Assembly: GCF_900618535.1 (NCBI RefSeq)
Contig: NZ_UYJA01000001.1
Location: 186,001 to 250,000 of the forward strand
Source of the DNA: Pseudomonas bubulae
GTDB lineage: Bacteria > Pseudomonadota > Gammaproteobacteria > Pseudomonadales > Pseudomonadaceae
Length of the DNA stretch: 64,000 bases
Reading direction: 5' to 3'
Shown here: one piece after another, positions 24,684-33,454 of the stretch
Layout: every line of letters starts with the position of its first letter
Position numbering within the stretch: position 1 is the stretch's first letter
Notes under the pieces: generated by a model
The model's database searches: none
What the model was told of the DNA's origin: nothing
Seen by the model: the letters and a program-made list of their open reading frames with translations, nothing else
Program-made: the position numbers and the translations under genes

Positions 24684-26090
24684 ATGCCAGCATGGTGCTC
24701 AATCAGTTTGTGGATGGACCAGCTTGGGGAGGAACTCGCACCCCGACCGTCCCTTGAGCACGATCTGGATGTCGATGTGGCTATCATCGGCGCCGGATAT
24801 ACCGGGCTGTGGACCGCGTACTACCTCAAGCGCCATGCGCCTGAACTGAGCATTGCCATTGTTGAAGCGCAAACGGCCGGTTTTGGTGCATCAGGGCGCA
24901 ATGGCGGCTGGCTGATGGGCAACCTGCTGGGCGAAGACCGCTTGCTTGCAGGCCTGTCTGTGGAACAGCGCCGGGAATCCTTCGACTTGTTGCACGGTAT
25001 TCCTGATGAAGTGAAGAATGTTATCGATCGTGAGGGTATCGACTGCGATTACCGTAAAGGGGGTGCCTTGTATTGCGCGGCGCGCTACCCGGAGCAGGAG
25101 GCCAGCTTGCGCAGTTATCTGGCCAGCCTGTATGCCGAAGGCCTGAACGAATCCGACTACCGCTGGCTCACCCCGGCCGAGCTGGCGCAACAGATCCGCA
25201 TCAACCGGCCTTATGGCGGGATTTTCACACCGCACATCGCCACCCTTCACCCGGCCAAACTGGTGCGTGGTTTGGCCCGCGCCGTTGAGCGCATGGGTGT
25301 ACAGATCTACGAACAAAGCCCGGTATCCGAGTGGCAGGCAGGGTTCCTACGCACGGCCAGGGCGCAGGTGCGCAGCCGCTGGGTGGTGCCTGCCGTGGAA
25401 GGTTATGCCAACACCCTGGCGCCTTTGGGCCGCTATCAACTGCCGGTACAGAGTCTGATCGTGGCAACAGAGCCATTGCCTCAAGCCACGTGGGACGAGA
25501 TTGGCCTGTGCAAGGGCCAGGCCTTCAGTGAGAGCAGCCGTCAGGTCACTTACGGCCAGCGCACGGCCGACAACCGCCTGGTATTTGGTGCCCGGGGCGG
25601 ATATCAGTTTGGCGGGCGCCTGCGTGAGAACTTTGACCTCAGCCGCGATGAAATCGAACTGCGTCGCTATTTGTTCAGCGAACTGTTCCCGCAACTGAAA
25701 AACGTTGAAATCAGCCATGCATGGGGTGGCAACCTGGGGATGTCGCGACGTTTTCAGCCGCACATGCTGTGTGATCGGCAGCAGGGCATTGCCCTGGCCG
25801 GCGGCTACGGTGGCGAGGGCGTGGGGGCCAGCCATCTGGGCGGGCGCACCCTGGCCGACCTGATCCTGCAGCGCGACACCCTGGAAGTCCGCCAGCCCTG
25901 GGTCTTGACCGAAGGCGGGTTGGGTGCGCTGAAGAGCTGGGAGCCAGAGCCGTGCCGCTGGCTGGGCTACAACGCAATCATTCGCAGCTTTGTGTACGAA
26001 GACAAAACCCTGGCCAACGCCAACAGCCCGCCTTGGCGTCGGCAATTTGCCCGCCGCCTGGCCGGGGTGATGGAAGGCTTTATGAAGTAA
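24684..26090 (+). CDS. FAD-dependent oxidoreductase (DAO/PuuB-like amine oxidase)
   Basis: 468-residue flavoprotein of the D-amino-acid-oxidase superfamily. The dinucleotide-binding motif DVAIIGAGYTGLWTAYYL begins at about residue 30 and AQTAGFGASGRNGGW at about 62, the arrangement of gamma-glutamylputrescine oxidase and related amine oxidases. The C-terminal FAD segment is IALAGGYGGEGVGASHLGGRTLADL. ATG 24684 is preceded by GGAG at 8 nt; a GTG 12 bp earlier is less likely. It is followed by a cupin gene and a PotF-like binding-protein gene, suggesting uptake and oxidation of a polyamine or related amine. The actual substrate is unknown. Confidence 0.87.
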   Translation: MPAWCSISLWMDQLGEELAPRPSLEHDLDVDVAIIGAGYTGLWTAYYLKRHAPELSIAIVEAQTAGFGASGRNGGWLMGNLLGEDRLLAGLSVEQRRESFDLLHGIPDEVKNVIDREGIDCDYRKGGALYCAARYPEQEASLRSYLASLYAEGLNESDYRWLTPAELAQQIRINRPYGGIFTPHIATLHPAKLVRGLARAVERMGVQIYEQSPVSEWQAGFLRTARAQVRSRWVVPAVEGYANTLAPLGRYQLPVQSLIVATEPLPQATWDEIGLCKGQAFSESSRQVTYGQRTADNRLVFGARGGYQFGGRLRENFDLSRDEIELRRYLFSELFPQLKNVEISHAWGGNLGMSRRFQPHMLCDRQQGIALAGGYGGEGVGASHLGGRTLADLILQRDTLEVRQPWVLTEGGLGALKSWEPEPCRWLGYNAIIRSFVYEDKTLANANSPPWRRQFARRLAGVMEGFMK

Positions 26091-26121
26091 TCCGACATTT
26101 GCGTTCAACAGGAAGCACGCC

Positions 26122-26463
26122 ATGAGCATTACCCAGTTCAAAAACACCGCCCAGGTGACGTTGCAGGAGTCTTTCCCCGTGGCCGAGCCCCTCGGTACAC
26201 CGGTGGCGGTGACCTCGCTGACCTGCGTGGAGCGTAACGACGGCGTCGAAACCGGTATCTGGGAATGCACCCCGGGCCGATGGCGCCGGCAGATCATGGA
26301 GCAGGAGTTCTGCCACTTCATTCAAGGCCGCTGCACCTTTACTCCGGACAACGGTGAAACCCTGACCATAGAAGCGGGCGATGCACTGATGTTGCCTGCC
26401 AACAGCACCGGTATCTGGGATATCCAGGAAACCGTGCGCAAGACCTATGTATTGATCCTTTGA
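26122..26463 (+). CDS. Cupin protein (DUF861/EutQ-like)
   Basis: 113-residue single-domain cupin. The core shows GIWECTPGRWRRQIMEQEFCHFIQGRCTFTPDNGE and EAGDALMLPANSTGIWDI, the pattern of the DUF861 family of small cupins. It probably binds a metal ion or a small ligand; the family is frequently encoded beside amine and amino-acid oxidases. It lies 31 bp after the FAD oxidase gene and 54 bp before the binding-protein gene on the same strand. A role in the same catabolic pathway is inferred from position only. Confidence 0.85.
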   Translation: MSITQFKNTAQVTLQESFPVAEPLGTPVAVTSLTCVERNDGVETGIWECTPGRWRRQIMEQEFCHFIQGRCTFTPDNGETLTIEAGDALMLPANSTGIWDIQETVRKTYVLIL

Positions 26464-26517
26464 TCGCCGAAACCTGCCTATAAAAACAGCTGCCCAAAAC
26501 ATGCAAGGAATCGAATC

Positions 26518-27597
26518 ATGATCCGTATAAGCCTGTTGCCCCTGATGCTGGCCACTACCTTGTGTCAGGCCGGTGAAACCGTAAAAGTCTATAACTGGTC
26601 GGATTACATTGCCCCCGACACGATGAAGAACTTTCAGCGCGATACCGGCATTGCTTTCAGCTATGACCTGTTTGACAGCAACGAAACGCTGGACGGCAAG
26701 TTGATGACGGGCTCATCCGGTTATGACGTGGTGTTTCCGTCCAACCACTTTATGGCGCGGCAGATCCAGGGCAAGGCGCTGAAGAAGCTCGACAAGAGCC
26801 AGTTGCCAAACTGGAAGAATCTCAACCCGGTGCTGCTCAAGGCACTGCAGGTCAATGATCCGGGCAACGAACATGGTTTTCCTTACCTGTGGGGCAGCAC
26901 CGGCATTGGCTATAACATCGCCAAAGTAAAAGCCGTGCTGGGGGATGACGCGCCGGTGGATTCCTGGGATCTGATCTTCAAGCCCGAGAATATGGAGAAA
27001 CTCAAATCCTGCGGCGTGGCGATTCTGGATAATGGCCCGGAGATCTTGCCAGCGGCACTCAACTACCTGGGGTTGCCTCATCACAGCAAAAACCCGGCTG
27101 ACTACAAGAAAGCTGAAGAGATGCTGCTCAAGGTCCGACCTTATATCAGCTACTTTCACTCATCGAAGTACACCAGCGACCTAGCCAACGGCAATATTTG
27201 CGTGGCCGTAGGCTTCTCTGGCGATATCTTGCAGGCCGAAACCCGCGCTAAAGAGGCCGGAAATGGCGTCGAAATCGGTTATTCGATTCCCAGGGAAGGT
27301 GCCGCCATCTGGTTTGACATGGTTGCCATGCCCGCCGATGCACCTGACGAAAAAGCTGCTTACAGCTTTATGAACTACCTGCTGCGCCCGGATGTAATGG
27401 CCGGGATCACCAACTACGTGCACTACGCCAATGGCAACGAGCAGGCCGATGCCTTGGTCAGCTCTGAAATCAAGGCTGACACCAAGGTCTATCCAACCCC
27501 CGCCATGATGGACAAGCTGTTTGCCCTGGAGGCCATGCCGCTGAATATTGACCGGGTACGCACGCGTGTCTGGACCAATATCAAAAGCGGCAAGTAA
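26518..27597 (+). CDS. Polyamine ABC transporter substrate-binding protein (PotF/SpuD-like)
   Basis: 359-residue periplasmic binding protein. The signal peptide ends near CQAGE (residue 18). VKVYNWSDYIAPDT is the hallmark start of mature PotF-type proteins, with the Trp that contacts the polyamine; later YDVVFPSNHFMARQIQGKALKKLDKS, PYLWGSTGIGYN and DNGPEILPAAL match the family. No permease or ATPase genes accompany it, so it must share a transporter encoded elsewhere or act as a sensor. It probably works with the FAD oxidase and cupin upstream. Its stop abuts the kguD stop with no spacer. Confidence 0.92.
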   Translation: MIRISLLPLMLATTLCQAGETVKVYNWSDYIAPDTMKNFQRDTGIAFSYDLFDSNETLDGKLMTGSSGYDVVFPSNHFMARQIQGKALKKLDKSQLPNWKNLNPVLLKALQVNDPGNEHGFPYLWGSTGIGYNIAKVKAVLGDDAPVDSWDLIFKPENMEKLKSCGVAILDNGPEILPAALNYLGLPHHSKNPADYKKAEEMLLKVRPYISYFHSSKYTSDLANGNICVAVGFSGDILQAETRAKEAGNGVEIGYSIPREGAAIWFDMVAMPADAPDEKAAYSFMNYLLRPDVMAGITNYVHYANGNEQADALVSSEIKADTKVYPTPAMMDKLFALEAMPLNIDRVRTRVWTNIKSGK

Positions 27598-28587
27598 CTA
27601 GCGCAATGCTTGCGGGTTGACCAGATTGGCCGGGCGTTCACCGGCCAATGCCGCCAGCAGGTTTTCGACCGCGCAACGGGCCATGGCCTCGCGGGTTTCG
27701 AAGGTGGCCGAACCGATATGTGGCGTGGCCACCACGTTATCCAGCTTCAGCAAGGGCGAGGTCAGTTCCAGCGGTTCGCGCTCGAACACATCCAGCCCGG
27801 CAGCGCGGATCTGACCTTGTTGCAGGGCGTTGATCAGCGCCGCTTCGTCCACCACTTTGCCTCGGGAGATATTGATAAAAATGCTCTCGCGGCGCATCAG
27901 GGCAAATTGCTCGGCGCCGATCAAACCCTCGGTTTGTGCGGTCAGGGGCAAGGTCAGGCAGATAAAGTCGGCTTCTTGCAGCAGCTCGTCGAGGCTGCGG
28001 TACTGCGCATTGAAACGCGCCTCTACTGCGGGTTTGGGCGAGTTGCTGTGGTAAATCACCGGCATGCCGAAGCCAAAATGGCCGCGCTGGGCCAGGGCTT
28101 CGCCGATGCGGCCCATGCCGATAATACCCAGGGTCTTGCCGTGAACGTCGGTGCCGAAATGCTCGGGGCCGACGTTTTTCTGCCATTCGCCGTTGCGCAC
28201 CATGTTGGCCAGTTCAACCACCCGCCGGGCGCTGGCCAGGACCAGGGCAAAGCCGGTGTCTGCAGTGGTTTCGGTGAGCACGTCAGGGGTGTTGGTGAGC
28301 TGGATCTTGCGCTCGGTCATATAGTCGATGTCGTAGTTGTCGACACCCACCGACACACTGGCGACTGCTTCAAGGTTCGGTGCCAGGTCCAGCAGTTGCG
28401 CATCCAGCTTCAGGCTTGCGCCCAGAATGCCTTGCGCCCGGGGCAGGGCGGCACGCAGTTGGTCCATGCCTGCGGCGTCAAGCTTCTTGATCAGCGTGAC
28501 ATCGGCCTGGGCTTGCAGGCGCTGCATCAGTTCCGGGGACAGTTCTTTGTAGAGCACTACATTCTTTTTCAAGGGATTCACCGACAT
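27598..28587 (-). CDS. kguD: 2-ketogluconate-6-phosphate reductase KguD
   Basis: 329-residue D-isomer-specific 2-hydroxyacid dehydrogenase that reduces 2-keto-6-phosphogluconate to 6-phosphogluconate. The NAD(P)-binding motif is GIIGMGRIG (about residue 150). The catalytic residues are Arg in NISRGKVVDE, Glu in DVFEREPL, and His in TPHIGSAT. ATG 28587 was chosen; the frame runs on upstream through the kguT coding region but without support. It is the last gene of kguE-K-T-D, 5 bp after kguT. By sequence alone it could be a general glyoxylate/2-ketogluconate reductase; the operon settles the role. Confidence 0.93.
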   Translation of the reverse strand: MSVNPLKKNVVLYKELSPELMQRLQAQADVTLIKKLDAAGMDQLRAALPRAQGILGASLKLDAQLLDLAPNLEAVASVSVGVDNYDIDYMTERKIQLTNTPDVLTETTADTGFALVLASARRVVELANMVRNGEWQKNVGPEHFGTDVHGKTLGIIGMGRIGEALAQRGHFGFGMPVIYHSNSPKPAVEARFNAQYRSLDELLQEADFICLTLPLTAQTEGLIGAEQFALMRRESIFINISRGKVVDEAALINALQQGQIRAAGLDVFEREPLELTSPLLKLDNVVATPHIGSATFETREAMARCAVENLLAALAGERPANLVNPQALR

Positions 28588-28592
28588 TGAAT

Positions 28593-29888
28593 TCAAGAGT
28601 GGGCCAGACGTTGCGAGGTGCTGTGTTGCGGCGCAGCAGGGTCTTTGGCAGCGGGTTTGAGCATGAGGGTCAGCAGTACCGAAATCATCAGCGCGCCACT
28701 CATCAACAGAAACGATGCGCCCGTCGAGCCGGTGGAGCTGTTCAGGTAACCCACCAGGTACGAACCGGCAAACGAACCCAGTGCGCCCATGCTGTTGATC
28801 AGCGCCATGGCACCACCGGCCACGTTGGAGGGCAGGATTTCCGGAATGATGGCGAAAAACGGACCATAAGGGGCGTACATGCAGCCCCCGGCAATGACCA
28901 GGAGTGCGTAGGACCACCAAAAGTGTTCAGCGCCCAGCATGTAGGAAGCGTAGAACGCCACAGACGCGATCAGCAGCGGTGGCCAGACGAAGCGTTTGCG
29001 CTTTTGCATTTTGTCCGAGCCCCAGGACACCACCAGCATCGCAATCACGGCTGCCAGATAGGGCAGGGCCGAGAGCCAGCCAGCTTCGATCATGTCCATC
29101 TGCGCGCCTTGCTTGAGAATCGAAGGCAGCCACAGGACAAAGCCGTAGACGCCGATGCTCCAGCAGAAAAACTGCAAGGCCAGCAGGATAACGGCGGGCG
29201 TACGGAACGCTGCAGCGTAGTTTTTCACCGGCTTGAGGCCCACTTGCTCGGCATCCAGTGCGCTTTGCAGGTCTTGTTTCTCCTGATTGCTCAGCCATTT
29301 GGCTTCGCTTGGACGGTCATCGGCCAGGCGCCACCAGATAAAGGCCCAAAGCACTGCAGGCAGACCTTCGACGATAAACATCCAGCGCCAGCTGTAATGC
29401 TGCACCAGATAACCCGATACCACTGACATCCACAACATGGTCACCGGGTTGCCCAGGATCAGGAAGGTGTTGGCCCGCGAGCGTTCGGCACGGGTGAACC
29501 AGTGGCACAGGTACACCAGCATGGCCGGCATTACGGCGGCTTCAACCACTCCGAGGGTAAAACGGATAACAATCAGCCAGTAGGCGTTGGACACCACGCC
29601 GGTCAATGTGGCCAGGCTGCCCCAGAGGATCAGGCTGACAAAAATCAGCTTTTTCACACTGTTTCTCTGGGCGTAGATCGCCCCGGGTACCTGGAAGAAG
29701 AAATAGCCAAGAAAGAACAGCGCGCCCAGCAACGACGACAGCCCGGGGGTGATGTTCAGGTCTTCGGCCATTCCTGAGGCAGCTGCGAAACCGTAGTTGG
29801 CACGGTCAAGGTACGCCAGGCTGTAGGTGATAAACACGATCGGCATGATGTACCACCAACGACGGGCGGCGAGTTTTAGGGATTGCAT
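28593..29888 (-). CDS. kguT: 2-ketogluconate transporter KguT (MFS)
   Basis: 431-residue major-facilitator protein of the anion:cation symporter family with 12 predicted helices. The family signature is visible near the start (YSLAYLDRANYGFA), with the loop-2 region YAQRNSVKKLIF and a large central cytoplasmic loop around residues 195-220. It imports 2-ketogluconate produced in the periplasm from gluconate. AGGAG lies 8 nt before the ATG, and a run of A-rich repeats (29905-29920) lies immediately upstream of it, suggesting Crc/Hfq control of translation. It sits between kguK and kguD in the operon. Confidence 0.93.
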   Translation of the reverse strand: MQSLKLAARRWWYIMPIVFITYSLAYLDRANYGFAAASGMAEDLNITPGLSSLLGALFFLGYFFFQVPGAIYAQRNSVKKLIFVSLILWGSLATLTGVVSNAYWLIVIRFTLGVVEAAVMPAMLVYLCHWFTRAERSRANTFLILGNPVTMLWMSVVSGYLVQHYSWRWMFIVEGLPAVLWAFIWWRLADDRPSEAKWLSNQEKQDLQSALDAEQVGLKPVKNYAAAFRTPAVILLALQFFCWSIGVYGFVLWLPSILKQGAQMDMIEAGWLSALPYLAAVIAMLVVSWGSDKMQKRKRFVWPPLLIASVAFYASYMLGAEHFWWSYALLVIAGGCMYAPYGPFFAIIPEILPSNVAGGAMALINSMGALGSFAGSYLVGYLNSSTGSTGASFLLMSGALMISVLLTLMLKPAAKDPAAPQHSTSQRLAHS

Positions 29889-29904
29889 AGAGGGTGCTCC
29901 TGAG

Positions 29905-29920
29905 CTTGTTTTTGTTTTTT
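29905..29920 (-). promoter_or_regulatory. Candidate Crc/Hfq A-rich (CA) motif at the kguT ribosome binding site
   Basis: On the minus strand this reads AAAAAACAAAAACAAG, containing overlapping AAnAAnAA matches, ending a few bases before the kguT Shine-Dalgarno (AGGAG, 29897-29901). In Pseudomonas, Hfq-Crc bound at such a position represses translation when preferred carbon sources are present. Location and sequence are as expected for a target, and a sugar-acid importer is a typical one. Confidence 0.6.
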
Positions 29921-29936
29921 CGCAGCAGGTGACAGG

Positions 29937-30908
29937 TCAAGCAGATAGCGGTGTTTCAAGAGGCGCGTGCAGCGCGTTGTAGTGGTTCAGTTCGTCGCGG
30001 GTGGGCAGGCCTTCCATATCGCCGCGGCTCTGTACGGCGCGACTGCCAATCCAGTTGCCGCGCTGTACGGCCTCGGCAAAACCGAGATTTTCCAGCAAGG
30101 CACTGACTACCCCGACGGCAAAGCCATCACCGGCACCCACGGTGTCGATAACGTTGGCCACCGGCACAGCCGGGACAAACTGCTCAACCTGGGCGGTGCG
30201 ATAAAACGCGCCTTTGGCCCCCAGTTTGATAATCACGGCTTCAGCACCCTGATCGAGATAGAAGGCGGCGATATCGGACGGGTCTTCAAAACCTGTCAGT
30301 AGCCGGCCCTCACTCAAGCCCGGCAGTACCCAGTCGGCGTGGGCAGCAAGCGCATTGATGTCGCGAATCATCTGTTGTTCGCTGGCCCACAACGATGGGC
30401 GCAGATTCGGATCGAACGACACGCTGTTACCTGCTGCGCGCATCGACTTCATCAGCTCAAAGGACAGTTCATTGCAGCTGGCCGACAGCGCAGGCGGTAT
30501 GCCGGTGGCGTGCAGGTGGCGGGCGCCGAGCAACTGCGGGTTGAGCACGGAGCGGTCCATATGGCTGGCGGCCGAGCCCCGGCGGAAGTACTCCACCTGT
30601 GGGTCGCTGCCGTCGTCAACGCGGGATTTGAACTGAAAGCCCGTGGGATGTTGCGTATCAGTGGTCACGTACTGGCAGTTCAGCCCTTCGGCTTGCAGTG
30701 CATGGCGTACAAAGCGCCCTAGGGAGTCCGCGCCCACTCGGCTCAACCAGGCGACATTGAAGCCCAGTCGCGCAAGGCCAATGGCCACGTTGCTGTCCGC
30801 CCCGGCGATGCGTTTGTGGAACCGTTCGACCAGGGCCAGATCGCCAGTTTCTTCAGCCACCAGCATGGCCATGGTTTCGCCAAACGACAGCACATCGACC
30901 TTAGACAT
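29937..30908 (-). CDS. kguK: 2-ketogluconokinase KguK
   Basis: 323-residue PfkB-family sugar kinase that phosphorylates 2-ketogluconate at the 6 position. The N-terminal substrate motif is [14 protein letters not shown] (about residue 35). The ATP/catalytic motif [12 protein letters not shown] lies near residue 255, with the catalytic Asp in GAGD. Its start overlaps the kguE stop by 8 bp. It feeds KguD, and thence the Entner-Doudoroff pathway. Confidence 0.94.
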   Translation of the reverse strand: MSKVDVLSFGETMAMLVAEETGDLALVERFHKRIAGADSNVAIGLARLGFNVAWLSRVGADSLGRFVRHALQAEGLNCQYVTTDTQHPTGFQFKSRVDDGSDPQVEYFRRGSAASHMDRSVLNPQLLGARHLHATGIPPALSASCNELSFELMKSMRAAGNSVSFDPNLRPSLWASEQQMIRDINALAAHADWVLPGLSEGRLLTGFEDPSDIAAFYLDQGAEAVIIKLGAKGAFYRTAQVEQFVPAVPVANVIDTVGAGDGFAVGVVSALLENLGFAEAVQRGNWIGSRAVQSRGDMEGLPTRDELNHYNALHAPLETPLSA

Positions 30909-31689
30909 GGCTCAACTCCTGTTGTTTTTGGCTCAAGCGCGCCAGTACGGCGACGTGTTCCTGGGTCAAGCCGTCCAGATCCGAGCCCTGCAGCGGATAT
31001 TCGATGGCCCGGGTCAGACCGTGGGGCATATGGGTCATCAGGTGCTGCCAGTGCTGCAGGTCGGTGTCGGTTGGCGGTGTGGCGACCAGTTTGCCGTCCG
31101 GGCGACGGCTCACGCCTTTGCAGTGCAGATAGGTGACGTAGCGGCCCAGCAGGCGGGCTGCGGTACTGGCCGACTGATCCTGCCAGTGCCAGTTGCCGAT
31201 ATCGAAGGTCATGCTGATTGGCGCTTGCTGTTGTTCAACCTGATCGAAAAAACGCTGCATGGGCTCAATGCGCCCACCGTAGGAGGTCTGGTCGTTTTCT
31301 ACCAGCAGGCGTACAGGTTGCTGGTTGAGCAGGGCAGCGAGGTTTTGCAGGTCACAGTGTTCGGTGAAATAGCCCAGTGACACTTTCAGCCATTGGGCGC
31401 CGAAAGCGTGGGCGCGCTGCAAGGTGGCCAGCAGTTGGGTATTGGGCCGCGACTGCCCGGCTTCCCACAGTTCCAGTGGCGATGAGAACACGCATTCAAG
31501 CCCGTTATCCTGCACGGCTTGGCTGAATGTGGTCGGATCTTCTGTGGTCAGCAGTTCTTCGCGCAGTTCGATGCGTGACACACCGGCGTTGGCCAACACT
31601 TCAATAAAGCTGGCCTGGCCGCGCTGGCGAACCAGATCGGCACCGTAGCTCGACAAACTGATGGAAACGGGAAATGTAGTCATTGTCAT
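30901..31689 (-). CDS. kguE: KguE, sugar phosphate isomerase/epimerase-fold protein
   Basis: 262-residue TIM-barrel protein of the AP-endonuclease-2/xylose-isomerase-like family. Metal-ligand candidates lie in [29 protein letters not shown] and YLHCKG. It is the first gene of kguEKTD; its enzymatic step is not established even in characterised strains, where it is annotated as a putative epimerase/isomerase. A perfect PtxS operator lies 8-21 bp upstream of its start, so PtxS would control the whole operon. Confidence 0.9.
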   Translation of the reverse strand: MTMTTFPVSISLSSYGADLVRQRGQASFIEVLANAGVSRIELREELLTTEDPTTFSQAVQDNGLECVFSSPLELWEAGQSRPNTQLLATLQRAHAFGAQWLKVSLGYFTEHCDLQNLAALLNQQPVRLLVENDQTSYGGRIEPMQRFFDQVEQQQAPISMTFDIGNWHWQDQSASTAARLLGRYVTYLHCKGVSRRPDGKLVATPPTDTDLQHWQHLMTHMPHGLTRAIEYPLQGSDLDGLTQEHVAVLARLSQKQQELSHV

Positions 31690-31696
31690 TATTCTC

Positions 31697-31710
31697 TGAA
31701 ACCGGTTTCA
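31697..31710. promoter_or_regulatory. PtxS operator upstream of kguE
   Basis: TGAAACCGGTTTCA, a perfect 14-bp palindrome identical to the known PtxS operator of pseudomonads, lies just upstream of the kguE start. PtxS should repress here and release on binding 2-ketogluconate. Confidence 0.92.
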
Positions 31711-31766
31711 TTTTGTTGTGCATCAAACGGCCGGTAACCGGGTCAAGGTTGTCAGCCGGTAATGTG

Positions 31767-32795
31767 TCAGGCAGTCATGGGTGATCGGGTTGAGCCGCGA
31801 ACAATCAATTGAGGGGCAAAATCCAGTGCCAGGGGTGCAGATTTGTCACCGCCCAGGCGTTTAAGCAGGCAGTCAAAAGCGCTGGCACCGATCTGTTGCG
31901 TAGGCTGGGCCAGGGCAGTGATGCCGTTACCCACCAGCGGGAACCATTCCAGGTCATCCAGGGCAATCAGGCCCACGTCTTCAAACAAGCGGCAATTCAA
32001 GTCGCGCAGCACCTGGGTACAAGCCAGCGCAGCCAGGCCGTTGGCACAAAATATGGACTTGGGGCCGTGGCCGGGTGCTTGCATGAAGGACTGGATGGCA
32101 GCACGAAGGCCTGTACCGGTTTTTACTACGGCGCCGTGCAGGGCAGGGCGCGCGGCCAACTGGCGGGTAAAACTGTCGATGCGCTCGATTCGCGAACTGG
32201 TGCCATCGACCGGCTCACTGACCATCAGCACATCGCGATAGCCCTGCTGCTCAAGATGCTCCACAGCCATGCGCACCGCGTCAGCGTTATCGAGGCCGAC
32301 CAGATCGGTATGCAGTTGCTCGACTTTGCGGTCGATCAGCACGATGGGCATTTCCTGATGCAGTTCTTGCAGTGCGTCAGGGTCATGGCCAAGGGTGTTA
32401 AGGATCAATCCTTCGATATTGTAGGAGCGTAGCGCTGCCAGATGCTGACGCTCTTGCTCGTCATTACGGTCGGTATTGCACACCACCAGGTTGTAGCCGT
32501 GCAGGCGGCAGGCGGTTTCGACGCCGTGCATGACGGCAATGGAGTAGGGGTTGCGGATATCGGCCACCAGCATGCCGATCAGCCGTGTGCGTCCGCGTTT
32601 CAGGCCACGGGCCATTTGATTTGGGCGATAGCCCAGGTCATTGATAGCGCGCTCGATCCGTTCGGCGATGGCTACGGAGAGCAAGGCGCGGTCTTCGCCG
32701 ATAAAGCGTGACACGCTGGCCTTGGAGACGCCGGCGCGCTGGGCAACATCGAGCATGGTTACGCGGGAGCGTTGAGCTGCGGAAAAACTGTTCAC
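31767..32795 (-). CDS. ptxS: 2-ketogluconate-responsive LacI-family repressor PtxS
   Basis: 342-residue repressor. The LacI helix-turn-helix TMLDVAQRAGVSKASVSRFIG is near the N-terminus, followed by the hinge region NQMARGLKRGRTRLIGMLVAD and a periplasmic-binding-protein-like effector domain. The start is taken as GTG 32795 with AGG about 9 nt upstream. An in-frame ATG at 32861 would place the start codon against the PtxS operator (32847-32860) and add 22 residues not expected in the family. It lies directly upstream of kguE on the same strand, 77 bp away, with an operator before each, giving autoregulation plus operon control. Confidence 0.93.
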   Translation of the reverse strand: MNSFSAAQRSRVTMLDVAQRAGVSKASVSRFIGEDRALLSVAIAERIERAINDLGYRPNQMARGLKRGRTRLIGMLVADIRNPYSIAVMHGVETACRLHGYNLVVCNTDRNDEQERQHLAALRSYNIEGLILNTLGHDPDALQELHQEMPIVLIDRKVEQLHTDLVGLDNADAVRMAVEHLEQQGYRDVLMVSEPVDGTSSRIERIDSFTRQLAARPALHGAVVKTGTGLRAAIQSFMQAPGHGPKSIFCANGLAALACTQVLRDLNCRLFEDVGLIALDDLEWFPLVGNGITALAQPTQQIGASAFDCLLKRLGGDKSAPLALDFAPQLIVRGSTRSPMTA

Positions 32796-32846
32796 GGCCT
32801 GAAACCTTTTATTGGTGTTATCGCAGGCGATTTCGCGGGTGGGCGC

Positions 32847-32860
32847 TGAAACCGGTTTCA
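32847..32860. promoter_or_regulatory. PtxS operator upstream of ptxS (autoregulation)
   Basis: A second exact TGAAACCGGTTTCA, 52 bp before the GTG start of ptxS. Two identical operators flank the regulator gene, matching the known autoregulatory layout of ptxS-kgu loci. Confidence 0.9.
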
Positions 32861-32919
32861 TGGAAACCCAAATACCCTGATGACGTCAAGTGACAATGGT
32901 TTTAAGGGATACCCGGACC

Positions 32920-33045
32920 TGTAGCCGCTGAGGAGCGAAGCGAGGCTGCGATCGGCTGCGCAGCAGTCGTAGAACCAGGCCGCTCGACCTCTCAGACATA
33001 CCGAAATTGCCGGTTTTACGAGCGCTTCGCGCCTCAGCGACTACA
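32920..33045. repeat. Inverted pair of REP elements (BIME-like)
   Basis: TGTAGCCGCTGAGGAGCGAA begins at 32920. The reverse complement of the segment ending at 33045 reads TGTAGTCGCTGAGGCGCGAA, so two diverged REP units face each other across about 80 bp. This is the paired arrangement left by REP-associated transposases. It separates ptxS from the protease locus. Confidence 0.75.
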
Positions 33046-33055
33046 ACGATCAGGC

Positions 33056-33094
33056 AACTTGCTAGTTGCGACGCAAACTTGTCAGTTAGCGACG
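33056..33094. repeat. Tandem imperfect repeat with internal dyads, upstream of aprX
   Basis: AACTTGCTAGTTGCGACG (33056-33073) is followed at 33076-33094 by AACTTGTCAGTTAGCGACG. Each copy contains an AACT-4nt-AGTT dyad, and the first extends to GCAACT/AGTTGC. The 20-bp period (two helical turns) suits cooperative binding of a dimeric regulator. It lies about 360 bp before the protease start, beside the REP pair, so a link to aprX is only a suggestion. Confidence 0.4.
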
Positions 33095-33454
33095 TTGCAC
33101 ATATAAAAATCGAGAAGTTGTCGTGGCGAGAAAGTTATATGACGAGTGTTATATCAATCTGCTTTCGGCCCAGGTTAGAGACGAACGGGAAGCCGTTTAA
33201 TTTAACTTTTTATAATTAGAGCAGGCAGTCAGTTAGTGGTCGATAGCGGATAAAAAAATACTGCCGGTCAAGTATTCAATGTTTCCGGGAACTTGCGCCG
33301 TTTGCGCAAATAAGCCGTAAAAAAGTACTGGACTAAATATTTCAGGTTGTGTCAGTTTTGCTCCGCCATAAACGGCGAGTGATAGGACGATCTCGCCAAG
33401 GGGTCGTCGTGGTCTGTCAATAAACTTTCTACTGCTAAACAAGGAAATGTTTAC
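33095..33454 (+). other. Non-coding leader/promoter region of the protease operon
   Basis: A 360-bp stretch with no plausible gene. It is AT-rich around 33197-33220 (TTTAACTTTTTATAATTAGA), which could hold a promoter. A stem-loop TTGCGC/GCGCAA with loop CGTTT lies at 33293-33309. AGGAAA precedes the aprX start. No recognised operator was identified. The long untranslated span fits a gene under several layers of control. Confidence 0.4.

Noticed and set aside
32796..32861. Longer ptxS start at ATG 32861
   Set aside because: That ATG is immediately against the PtxS operator, leaving no room for promoter and ribosome binding site; GTG 32795 has a better SD and gives the usual N-terminus.
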